DNA from: Sarcocystis neurona
Taxonomy: Eukaryota; Apicomplexa; Conoidasida; Eucoccidiorida; Sarcocystidae
NCBI GenBank assembly: GCA_000727475.1
Contig: KL647321.1
Coordinates: 186,001-250,000, forward strand
Length of the DNA: 64,000 bases
Direction: 5' to 3'
The translations under genes and the position numbers were made by a program. This document shows, piece by piece, positions 14,301 through 23,144 of this stretch (positions within the stretch are counted from its first letter, which is position 1; every line of letters begins with the position of its first letter). The notes under the pieces are model-generated. The model was given only the letters and a program-made list of their open reading frames with translations. It was not told the origin of the DNA and did not search any database.

Positions 14301-17300
14301 GCATACACGTGTGTGTACATTCTGAAGGACCGGCATGAATCAGCCGCTGAGCTATTTAGCTAGGTAGGTATCGTAGACGAACATGCATGCGCATATACAT
14401 GTATACATGTTCTGAAGGACAGATATGGATTTGCAGATGAGAGACACGAGTGTGCATATATGTATATAGATAGGCAGATCGATAGATAGATACTCTACGG
14501 GTATGTGTGTGCTCGTATACGTGTGTATATTTTTGAGTACCGATACGAACTGCAGATGACGCATATGTATATACATATAAATATGTAGATTAGTAGATAC
14601 TGTCTGCGTACGTGTATGCGCATATAACTGTGTATATATTCTTGAGAGCTGATATGAATCTGCAGATGAAGCACACGCATGTATATATATATATATATGT
14701 GTATATGTAGATATTGTACATGTACATGTGTGCGCTTGTACATACACGTATACTTCTCAGAACTGATATGTAGATATGCGGATGAGATCATTTCCTTCGT
14801 TCCCCGCGAAATATTTCTCCACTTCCGGGTTGTCGGTATTCGAACATGCCTTTATGTCACCTCGTAGAACGACTAACCGTCGCGTCCTCTGCAGCTGCCC
14901 GTAATACGCTGCTATCAAAAGCGTAGACAGGACGAACTTCGCTTTGTTGAGGACCTCATGCGCAGTCGCCAGTCAAGTACCCCAGACCGTCCATCTTCAT
15001 CGGGCAGAGAGACGCACGGCTCTCCATCAGCGCTAATCAACTACCTCTACACCGTAGCTGTGAAGGTGCAGTACTACTAGTAGTAGGACACTACACCTGC
15101 GCGTCAGATTTCCATGTTAACGCGGAATATCCTCGGCCGGTACTAGTGGGGTAGGGGTTGTCCTTGGCGAGTATGTTGGTTTGTCTCTCCACGTATCGTA
15201 TGTTTGTTTGGTCCTCGTCAAAGATGAATTTAAAGAGAGGGTTCGATTTTGCCTCACGGTAGGGCCCCGTGAACAACATCTGTGCATTCTTCCTGATTAA
15301 AAGATACAACACGACGGACGTATTCGTGTGTGGAAGTTAGGAACCGGTCGACAGGGAATCCCAGAGCGCTCTTCTTGAATAATTTGAGAAACATGGCGAA
15401 AATTCCGCCGTTGCTTCCGCTTTTGCTTGCAGGAAGTCGGCTGCGTCTTTGAACACTCTGACCCGTAGAGGTGACACGTTTGTTTCTCTACATGTCAACG
15501 TTGCTCACTCAGAGAAATCTCTCTCTCTTCTGAATGCCTGTTGTTCCACGACTATAAATCCTATGGAAGTATTTAGGTGGGAGGCGCATTTTCTTGCCTC
15601 TCTGCCTGTCTACGGGGAGGGTGAGTTCTTTGGTCGCACCGCTCTAGCTGACCGGCTGTGTACACTGTAGTTGCTGGTCTCTAGGATGCCTTTCCATCTA
15701 CTCTGTCTACTTACGTCTATATATCCACACGCGTGATAAGACGTATGCCCCTTCACACAGATACGTATGTACGTATGTTCTTACGCAGTATAATCCTGTA
15801 CATATACGCGATATGTGGAAATAAATATGGGTGTATTTCCCTTTACAGGAGAGGGAGGGCAAAGGCACGAGATGCGTCGGTGGTGATTATGTGCGTGGGA
15901 GCACAGGTTGCGATAGGGGACCAGTGTGCTGAAGATGAACTGCGTTTCTTCTTCTCATATGGGTGTGTAAAAAATTTGCGTTTTTGTGTTGCCGTGTACA
16001 CGTATAATGCTTCCCCCTCGTAGGCGAGTGTTATCCACACTGATTTGTCTGTGCGTCCTTCGTAAATCTGCTTGTACGTGCGAGGACTTGTGTCTTCTTA
16101 TGCAGAACTTCTGCGAGAGACAGGAGGAAAAGTGCCGCCCTGTCTTTGCAACTCTTCCATCGTGAAGATCGCGAAGCATCTGCGCTACCCTGCCATTCCC
16201 GCGAGCGTCACACTGCTGAAGAGCGAGCCAGTGCAGCGGCTGAGCAGCGCAGGTCCTCCCTTTTCTCATCCGACGGAACAGTGGAAAGACGGATATCTTC
16301 TTCTCACCTGGGACAGGTTTCTGTTCATGTTCAGAGATCAGGAAGCTGCGATGAGCGGCGAATCGTCGTTCCTGTGGACAGCTTTTCTTCCTGGAGCAGA
16401 GGTGTGTCACGAAGTGGCAAACTAACTTTTACGCCGTCCTTTCGATCTGTTGCTGCGCCGAGTTCTGGGGCTGTACATCCCCCTCACCGTGCAACACTTG
16501 CGTGTGCCTTATGATAACACTCCTTCTGTCCACGTGGGACTAATATATATACATATACACATACATATGTGTATAGATATATGTATATATGTATGTATAC
16601 ACGCCTACATGTTTCAGACAGACGCAAGTACGGGCGTACGAACAGTCTACGTGTGTGTGGATGAAAAAGTCTGGGTTGAGAAATCTGTCACAGGAGGGAA
16701 GGTACGGTGGAAGCCTGCCTTCCGCAGCTTAATTGCAGAGGGCCATCGTGCCTCAGTCCAGCAATAGCTGTCCAAGCGTTCCTTCAACGCTTGAGCTCCT
16801 ACGTACATATGTAAATATGTGGGGAAAGCGCTTCGTATACAAATGTCCACACGTACATATATGTGCACCCAGATACCGTACGTCACGTATTTCTATACAA
16901 CGCATACCCTGGCATTACGGCTAACATATATATGTATATATACATACGTGGATATGTGGTGAGAAGTGATGGCCATCCACAGGAGCCCAAATGGCAGCAG
17001 CAATGCAGCATTTATTCGTGACGCCTGGAAATGTCTGTCAACGCATATAACAACCTAACAGGCACTCTGTAGAACTGCGTGGGTGAGTCTACATGTCACT
17101 TGCAGACGCACATATACACGTATATGCAAATAGTTTGGCGACCTTCGCAAGACGCGTGCAGAAGAAAGTCGTCGTTTCTTCACCGTCGTCGGTTTTTCCA
17201 CTCGAGAATGTGTGTCTCACTTTTTCGTCGTAAGGGGTTTCTGATTTTCACAAAGTGTACACGAAACTCGTGCTTATCTTGACAGTCTGCGCACTTCCAT

Positions 17301-20300
17301 CTTTTCGTTCGGAACCCCATCTACATCAACGCCGTCGCGTTTTGGCCACTTTCCTCACTGCAGCGTTAAATAAATGCGGAGAACCTACTGTCTTATTGTT
17401 ATATTCATGCTGCATTCTTCTTGTATTTCTCGTCTCGCCAAGACGACTCCCTGCCTCTACTTCATAGTATACTACTTATTGTGGAATGTACCGAGGGCCT
17501 CCGCTTTGCCTGCAGTGGCGAGCGCAACACGAAACAGCTGCAGCCTACTGCTCAAGCTGAAAGGTACAGCCAGATGAACTGGCGGCAGGGTTGCAGGAGG
17601 TCATCGTTACCTTTACTTCTGCCTGTGGACGATTGCAGGTTCGCAGAATCAAGAGAGAACAGACGGCACCCGCCATAGTTGAAGTGCGGGTAAGTGCCAG
17701 CGTGGGCCTGCTAGAGTCGTAATCGTAGTCGTATAGGTGCTAAGATGCATCCGACGGTGAACCTAGAACTACACATATTACATATGTACACATGTGTGTG
17801 CACACACGTATATACATGTGCTCTGACATACTCACGTGTGTATGTATAGATGTAGGTATACTAGTGGTAGCTCCGTTCTCCGGTAGTAGAGGGTGAATGC
17901 ACTGGTAAGTGTTGAGGCGGCGCTGCTTGTGCGGTGCTTCCCTACCGCGTCCTATCTTCAGACCAAGTCAACGCCTGCTGCGGTCTCTGTTTGCTGAGTC
18001 TGCTTCGCCTGCTTGTCTATGTACAGACACGCGCACAGACAAATACATACGCACGGACGCGTGTCCAAGCTTGTGGAGAACTTTATATGCAGAGGGTGTG
18101 CCCTGCTTTGCTGCGGTTGTGTATGAAAATGTTTGGTTGACGCGCACACGTAGGGGGTCTCTGCCGCTGCTGTTGCTGAGTCTTCTTGTCTTCTACTTGC
18201 TAGTCATGAGACTCAGCTAATATTACATACTATACAAGGACGTGATTTCTGTCCTGCTGTGTGACACTTTCCCATCTCTTGCTTGTATCTCGTGTCACTT
18301 TTTTTTTGTGTCTCCTTTTCTCACTGTTTTAGTAGGAAAAAGAAAGACACGTTCTCTTCATCTGTGAGTTGTTCAAATGCGTACGTCGAGACGAGACTAT
18401 TACGGGTCCTCATTTTACTACGAATAAGATCTTCTTGTGGTGCTTTTGTCTTCTTTCATCAGTAGCGGAAGGAGAGTGAACTCACACACATACGCGCAGC
18501 TGTGTACGCATACCTATGCGTAGCCTGCACGCACATAAGCACGTTTACACTTCTACATATACATATATATATATATACGGAAGCGTAAAAGTTTGAAGTA
18601 TATTAATCACATCCGCATACGCAGACCTGTATATGTGAGGGCGACAGTCTCCCTCAGTCATCAAGGAGTTGTTGCCTTGGTGTCGTTTGAGAAGCACGGC
18701 TGCCCACGCACATGTGCGAACTACCAGACTTGCAAATTGACGTACCAGTACATAGTTATGTGTGTATCGAAAGGTGGGGCTCTCTGCGTAGGAAGGCCAA
18801 TGACAAAGAGTGCGGAATACCGAGAACACTGGGGTAGACTCGTGGAGAAGAAAGATGGAGTGATACGCGCTACAGAGAGACAAGAAGGCAGCCACATCTG
18901 TGTCGATATACGCATGTACGGAATTTCTGTACACGCGTTTTCCTACTTGTACACTCCTCCGCGGCGTCTACTCTAGAGCGCAGTGCATTCAACAGACAAG
19001 GAAACACTTGTCCTGCTGCCACGATGCGTCTAAAGCCGCGGTGCAGCAGCAACGTCAAGAAGACGCACGCGGCAGCACATTTGCAGACGCGTGGCATTTC
19101 ATTCACTTGCAGTGTATCCACGCACACCACTTGTTCTTCGGTTAGTTCAGGGTCCCAGGTGGGCGTGCCCGTACACTCCGTGCACTGGCAATGCAACTTT
19201 ACACACTTTTTCTACGCATGGCAGAAATCACTTCATAATTCTGTTCTTCAGTTTCTTTTATGGCGCTGGGTGGAGGCGCTTAACCTTGTGTCGTTTGTTG
19301 TTCCGGAAGGTCGACAGAGCAGAACGTCGTCACGCAGAAGTGAACTTATTTTGATTGCTGAGCTTCTCGGATGTCTCCCTCTTCTGCAATTTCCTTATTG
19401 TTTTTCTTGCACTGCCTTAAGGCGGCTTTCAGGCATTGTTTCTGTCCCCGTCCTGTTTGTACCCTGTTCAATTGGACAGCAACCCTGTAAAGACTGCGTT
19501 GCACTTCGCACGTATACCACCAAATGAACTAGGGCATCTGTGGGCGGGTGCGATACGTGCCTTTGTATATGCACCAGTACACAGACCCGCGTGTATCGCT
19601 GTGCATGTGTACTCGTTAGCGTTTATACGTCCATGCACACATATATACACACCTGCGTAAGCATGTGTAAATGTGTGGATGGGCAGGTATATGAGCAGAT
19701 GCTACGTATACATGTATATATATATATATGTATATGCGTACACGTGTTATATGCCTGTGTGTGGTGAAATGTGTACGTGTAGGCAGGTATGTTGGTACGT
19801 GCCCTTGTGCTTTGATCAGACAGTTCAGCCTCAATTTCCGTGAAGGGAACTTGTATTTGCCTTTCAGGAAAAAAGGCGACGGTTCTCTTTGCGAAGAACG
19901 AGCGTTTCGTTCCGCCCTTTGACTGACCGAGCTTGTGAGGAATGGGTGACAACGCTGCGGGTAAGAATCTTCTTTTACGGTGCTTCCCGTGTTCGTCTAG
20001 TTTTCTTTTCTGTGCAACCTCGCTCGGGAATTTCGGCATATTTGCCTCTCGTTTATATGTTGGCGGCCCTATCTCCCTTTTCTGCTACTGCGTTCCTGTG
20101 CCCGCTCTTCAACTCGTTTTCCCCGCCCTCTGTCGTTGGCCTGTTCTGAGCGTGCACGTCTTTCAACCATTGGTAGTAGCATGTATCTGCATATTTACAT
20201 ACCAGTGCAAGTAAGAAGTTGAGATGCACACGAGCACATTAACTAGGACGAGCCGTACAACATATGTATTTGTCGCAGATTCTGTAGATCCTCCGTGTAT

Positions 20301-23144
20301 TGCCGGTGTCAGTGGAAGTGTCCTTCTAAATGTCAGTCTTCGAAAGGGAGCGAAAGCGTAGGTTGTATGATGCGACAGTGAGATGGATACTGCCGTTCTG
20401 CCGGAAAGTATGGCGGGGGGGAGTGTATCCGCTGCTTGGAGTTTGCCGTGCATTTCTGTTCACGCGCAACGCGTGCGCGCCGACGTCCTGGACATGTGGC
20501 GGTGGCCGATGCAAATTAACTCTATTCGTAACACGTACGCATAGAAACCTCAGACTACGCACACAGACACGGACAGTGTATTTGCTCAAATGCGCGGCGT
20601 GGCGACTGAACATTTTGTGTCAGAACGCCTCACTCGAGAACACGTGTCTTAATTTTGCATCGCTATTGCCCGTAGAGGAGATGCAGGACGTTCCTTGTAG
20701 CCTTATTCGTCTTCCAGGCTGCCCCTGGTGTCTTCGTCGAGATTAAATACTCTTGTCGGCGGCAAGGGAGGGAATCTGCATGAACTGCCGTGCTGCTGTT
20801 TAGCGGGTGAAGCGGCAGGGCGCCGTCGGTGGGGAACCTGCAAGCAGCTGCTAGGGCGTCAAGCAAGCCCATTTTTAACATTGATTTGTGCGTTAATGCG
20901 AAGCGCCTATATCGCGCCGTCTCTCTGGCACTGCTGTCCATAGACCTGCGTGCTTGTATACACTAAACAGATGTAGGAGCCGGCACACTTTTGTACATAC
21001 GCACACACTCAAAGACATAGACACAGAGAGAGGACGGCGTTGATCTACGAACTGCGCATATGCGTCCGGTCGCGCAGCGGAAGGAATTATGTACAGCAAC
21101 GTTGAGCTGGGCTACCTGGTCATGTGGCCGTCAACAGATCATCTGGAAAATTCTGCCATGGGCGCTGTGTGTTCACTGCTTTCTGTTTCACCGGCTGTGT
21201 GCGGTGAAAGGGACGTCGTAAGGTTTTACGAGTACATTCGTACATGTGTTGAGAGTAGGACTCCGAAAGGGGTCAGCTGGTGTACGTGCGCTTTGTGTCA
21301 CTTGTGCAGGTTGCTCTCCTTCTAAGTAAAATCTTCTGAGATGCACCGACGTGTGTGTGTTTTCTGTCCTCCGGTACTACGTCGCACACATTCTGCATAC
21401 AAGGTTTTGTCTAGTTGCTCTGTTCGAGGCCTCCGGCGTTCCTCAGTCGGCTGCTTCGAGACTCTAGTTGGTTTTGCTTTTCTTTTTCTTTCTACACAGG
21501 GGCATGCGTACGTGTTTACGTGTGTGCCTTCGTTCTCAAGCCTTTGTACGTCGACTTGCGCGTATGGGTATAATAGATGAGCAACGACACACTAGTGAGT
21601 CCCACGCACAGACGAGAGAGATATATAGAGATTTACGTTGGACGCTGCAGCAGGAACATGCGGCCTCCGCCTCTTGTTCGGTTGAAGCGGCTTATTTACC
21701 TGTCTATCTATATCTCTATACCTCTCTGATCAAGAGACGCGGTTGACTTGCCTGTCTTTACCACTTTGTCTCTAGACCTCTCTGATCACGTGAAGCGGCT
21801 GATTTGCCTGTCTATCGATCTGTATCTATGGCGATATATAGTGACGCTCTTTCATACGTGTGTCTGACCTACATGGATGATACCAACTAGGCGCGTCACC
21901 CAGTGAATCTCGGGCGATGTCAATCTTCAGATGCACTCATTTTCTTTGTTCAGATGGAGCCCCCGCCGCGTTAGTATGTCGCGAGCAAACACTTCACGCG
22001 TCACGAAAATGTCTTTACACGTCAACGTCTCATCAGAGCAAAGTACCCAGGATGCACTCCGTTGCAGGTGTATGGGAACACCTTTTGTGTTCTTCAAGGC
22101 ATCACAGGCACTTGCATTTCTGCGTCGGAAATAGGGGTATTCACGTTTCCATGTACGTGCCCCTTTTTGTCGCGCCTGTAAGGGTCACTCTAGCGTATGC
22201 GCCGATATCTTGTTTTTATAAAAAGCCCCCTTCTAATCTTTCAGCTGTACTCATATACTTTTCCTCGCTTTCTTCTGCATAAGCTTCACGGTTGTAATGA
22301 CGACGCGGTACAAGCGGAAAGCCGTGATTGTATCTTTCTCCGTAAAAGGTCGATCACAAACTGGGTGGATGAGCTCGCGATCTCGTTTACTGAAGCGGAT
22401 TTGTTATTAGACTTCAGCCAGGTCAGACGTTTGACACGTGCGACGCTATCTTTTGCTTTCCGTTTTCTGTAGGGTGTGACAAGGGATTCGGTGTTTCTGT
22501 CTGCGGCTGCAGACCGCGGAGGAGTCGCGTGTCTGTCTTTTGAGAAACTGCCCCCTCGCGTCTCGTGCGATCACTCTTGGTCGGGAAAAATTTTCCCCGC
22601 CTTGCACACGGAAGTGCTTTCCGATAGTGCACCGGTGACGGCGAAGGACTCAGATGCTCCTAGTTGTAATATGGCAGCACGAGGAGCTGCAGATACGCAT
22701 ACTGCGACGGCGCGTCTTCCCTCTGTGAGTCTCGCTTCTCCCAAGGAAGGCGTGTGGTATGAGGACGGCAGGAGAGGAGGGAGAGTGAGCTCTCCGTTAT
22801 CTGCTTTAGTTTCCATAGACGAAACGAGTTCGTCGGCTGAATCGGAAGTTCGTTCGTCTCCTCATACACTAGAGTCAGGACCTCAGCAGAGGTCCGGAAG
22901 TATTGAAGGTAGTCTGATGTTGATTTCTCACCGCACTACCAAAACGGATGAGGATCTTTTCACTGACCGCGTGCGCACTGAATACCTTCCGGTAGTTGGT
23001 ACTACGGGCGCACCTGTGGCTAATTCGACGTCTCTCCCCACTCTCAAGGCGTGTGACACTTCTGCCGCTGCCGCTGGCGTTGCTGCTGATGCTGCCTCCG
23101 GTGCTGCTGGCGATGCTGCAGCGGGCGGTATTACTAATCCCTGA
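5141..23144 (+). CDS. Multi-exon gene, possible BAR/F-BAR-like plus PH-like protein
   Basis: Exons joined by GT/AG sites and phase: 5141-7240, 9305-9466, 10537-10615, 10690-10778, [unresolved 10.8-14.9 kb, including the large exon 12752-14113], 14895-15065, 15433-15464, 16106-about 16472, 16618-16701, 17639-17689, 19868-19960, 22245-22421 and 22473-23144 (stop TGA). The first four exons give 810 continuous codons; the last eight give 548 residues plus stop. The start ATG at 5141 has A at -3. The end of the first exon and the next three exons are rich in Leu, Glu, Lys and Ala and look helical or coiled-coil. Exons 16618-19960 resemble the second half of a PH domain, ending in a helix with the typical tryptophan (EEWVTTLR). 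A membrane-associated adaptor is my inference from fold-like features, not a recognised orthologue. The region could instead be two genes split somewhere in 10.8-14.9 kb. Confidence 0.62.
8221..8346. repeat. Three-copy minisatellite with GT and AT tracts
   Basis: The segment atgcatgttgtgtaagtg is repeated at 8221, 8262 and, with one or two changes, 8320. The copies are separated by (GT)n or (AT)n tracts. It lies in the first intron of gene 1 (7241-9304), which otherwise contains no supported feature. Confidence 0.85.
9305..9466 (+). CDS. Exon 2 of gene 1
   Basis: Acceptor gctgcag| and donor |gtaaga frame 54 codons in phase 0 at both ends, compatible with the exons on either side. The residues change from Ser/Gly-rich to a basic-aromatic end (QFERKYVIA) that leads into the helical next exon. 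Confidence 0.65.
10062..10440. repeat. Intronic tandem array, three units of about 130-140 bp
   Basis: Units begin at 10062, 10190 and 10330. Each opens with a near-identical segment (aatataagtgtgaagcacac type, then gcacaaagac), followed by a TATA/TGTATG stretch of variable length. The array lies just upstream of the exon at 10537. Confidence 0.9.
10537..10615 (+). CDS. Exon 3 of gene 1, coiled-coil
   Basis: Preceded by acceptor tttgttgcag and followed by gtaaga. It encodes 26 residues and one extra base (phase 0 to 1), with a heptad-like pattern (AKKAQEQELEHVREVLRAVI). It continues the frame of exon 2. Confidence 0.75.
10690..10778 (+). CDS. Exon 4 of gene 1
   Basis: The acceptor gatgaag| supplies the two bases needed after exon 3 (A|TT, Ile), and 29 codons run to the donor GAGGAG|gtaaaa, ending in phase 0. 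An upstream AG (ttcctag) would create immediate stops in the required phase, which is why the later AG was chosen. Intron 3 is then only 74 bases. Confidence 0.6.
11009..11460 (+). other. Unresolved possible exon region of gene 1
   Basis: A good polypyrimidine acceptor (ctctctctttccag) at 11007-11008 opens a short phase-0 reading frame (ALHCTLFEGWAHESS). A second acceptor near 11232 (cctaagcag) is followed by three frames that all stay open for 30-75 codons. I cannot decide which frame is used. Confidence 0.3.
12174..12818 (-). CDS. Possible small secreted protein on the opposite strand
   Basis: A 214-codon ATG ORF, read leftward, starts with a hydrophobic stretch resembling a signal peptide (LRPLLLVPLLASVVEP, then Ala-rich). 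It continues through an Ala/Asp/His/Thr repeat and a central Gln/Thr-rich part. It ends in a complex charged C-terminus (NYELLDGMIRQELHAFLCKE, then a Lys/Arg cluster and stop). Its first 22 codons overlap, on the other strand, the start of the large plus exon at 12752. The C-terminal 90 residues are not triplet-repeat derived, which favours a real gene. However, CAG arrays readily open such frames, so it could be a chance antisense ORF. No family is recognised. Confidence 0.3.
   Translation of the reverse strand: MKCEPSLRPLLLVPLLASVVEPSAAADADTAAHADTAAHASTQADTSSADRQQRQHQHELKQRTHKTTATTTACAAAGERAAPQARKGSSGSSTQSPATSTEGVTQKRRPARSPTTADVRICDGTKALQVPDGAHGWRENYISRGERKPDVAQLGQEQLQPLWVNYELLDGMIRQELHAFLCKEADRHKKKVKKVYNAYPRRRRGKNPRPNRWW
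12752..14113 (+). CDS. Large low-complexity exon, Ser/Ala/Gln/Glu-rich
   Basis: Acceptor ctgctgctgcag at 12751 and donor AGATGCG|gtaaga at 14114 bound 454 codons that begin and end in phase 1. The composition is typical of triplet-driven coccidian exons: Gln/Glu near the start, Ala/Ser through the middle, an acidic tail, and then a complex end (AYIDLWWLLRRC). It lies within the span of gene 1 and is probably one of its exons. A direct splice to 14895 would break the frame, because that exon begins in phase 0. The exons at 10778 and 14895 are phase-compatible with each other, so this block could be a cassette needing small companion exons, or a separate gene. Confidence 0.55.
14176..14790. repeat. 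Intronic tandem array, six degenerate units of about 90-145 bp
   Basis: The anchor ttctgaaggac and its variants recur at about 14177, 14320, 14410, 14531, 14640 and 14752. Each is followed by a gatatgaatctgcagatga-type segment and a TATA/CATA stretch. The array fills almost the whole intron before the exon at 14895. Confidence 0.85.
14895..15065 (+). CDS. Exon of gene 1 (57 codons)
   Basis: Acceptor cctctgcag and donor AAG|gtgcag; phase 0 at both ends. It encodes a basic-helical start (CYQKRRQDELRFVEDLMRSR), a Ser-rich linker, then a hydrophobic end (LINYLYTVAVK). The complex composition makes it a confident coding exon. Confidence 0.7.
15433..15464 (+). CDS. Small exon of gene 1 (32 nt)
   Basis: Acceptor ttttgcttgcag and donor |gtagag enclose ten codons (EVGCVFEHSD) plus two bases, which match the single base required by the exon at 16106. 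A longer open frame here (15433-15618, ending at gtgagt) is in the wrong phase for exon 14895-15065, so the short form is preferred. Confidence 0.45.
16106..16472 (+). CDS. Exon of gene 1, Ser/Arg-rich
   Basis: Acceptor tcttatgcag is followed by 122 codons in the phase set by the preceding small exon. It is rich in Ser, Arg and His (for example LQLFHREDREASALP). The 3' boundary is uncertain: phase-0 donors lie at about 16316 (CAG|gtttct) and 16472 (GCT|gtacat). It stands directly before the PH-like block. Confidence 0.5.
16618..19960 (+). CDS. PH-like block of gene 1, three phase-0 exons
   Basis: Exons 16618-16701 (28 codons), 17639-17689 (17) and 19868-19960 (31) are all bounded by phase-0 sites: ctacatgtttcag and gtacgg; gattgcag and gtaagt; gcctttcag and gtaaga. 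Read together they give a strand-like start (TVYVCVDEKVWVEKSVTGGK), a basic segment (VRRIKREQ), a further strand pair (RRFSLRRTSVSFRPL) and a closing helix (DRACEEWVTTLR). That order and the tryptophan in the last helix are typical of the second half of a PH fold. The first strands would have to come from the preceding exon, where they are not obvious. The assignment is structural inference; a profile search would be decisive. The two introns, of about 0.9 and 2.2 kb, hold only AT/TATG microsatellites and short ORFs. Confidence 0.5.
21681..21830. repeat. Three-copy repeat of about 55 bp
   Basis: The motif gaagcggcttatttacctgt and variants recurs at about 21684, 21738 and 21792. Copies are separated by acctctctgatca (21719, 21776). 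It lies in the intron between 19960 and 22245. Confidence 0.8.
22245..22421 (+). CDS. Penultimate exon of gene 1
   Basis: Acceptor ctaatctttcag and donor AGCCAG|gtcaga; 59 codons, phase 0 at both ends. The composition is complex, not repeat-driven (RSITNWVDELAISFTEADLL). It joins the last exon across an unusually short 51-base intron (22422-22472), and the reading frame is continuous. A possible additional exon at about 21957-22070 could not be placed in phase. Confidence 0.7.
22473..23144 (+). CDS. Last exon of gene 1
   Basis: Starts after acceptor ttttctgtag and runs 223 codons to TGA at 23142. The first 35 residues are complex (DRGGVACLSFEKLPPRVSC). The remainder is Ser/Thr/Glu-rich and ends in an Ala/Gly run (GVAADAASGAAGDAAAGG). 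No recognisable domain. Confidence 0.7.
   Translation, partial: GVTRDSVFLSAAADRGGVACLSFEKLPPRVSCDHSWSGKIFPALHTEVLSDSAPVTAKDSDAPSCNMAARGAADTHTATARLPSVSLASPKEGVWYEDGRRGGRVSSPLSALVSIDETSSSAESEVRSSPHTLESGPQQRSGSIEGSLMLISHRTTKTDEDLFTDRVRTEYLPVVGTTGAPVANSTSLPTLKACDTSAAAAGVAADAASGAAGDAAAGGITNP

Noticed and set aside
15433..15618. Longer exon form of gene 1 ending at gtgagt
   Set aside because: Its frame is incompatible with the preceding exon in phase 0; the 32-nt form fits both neighbours.
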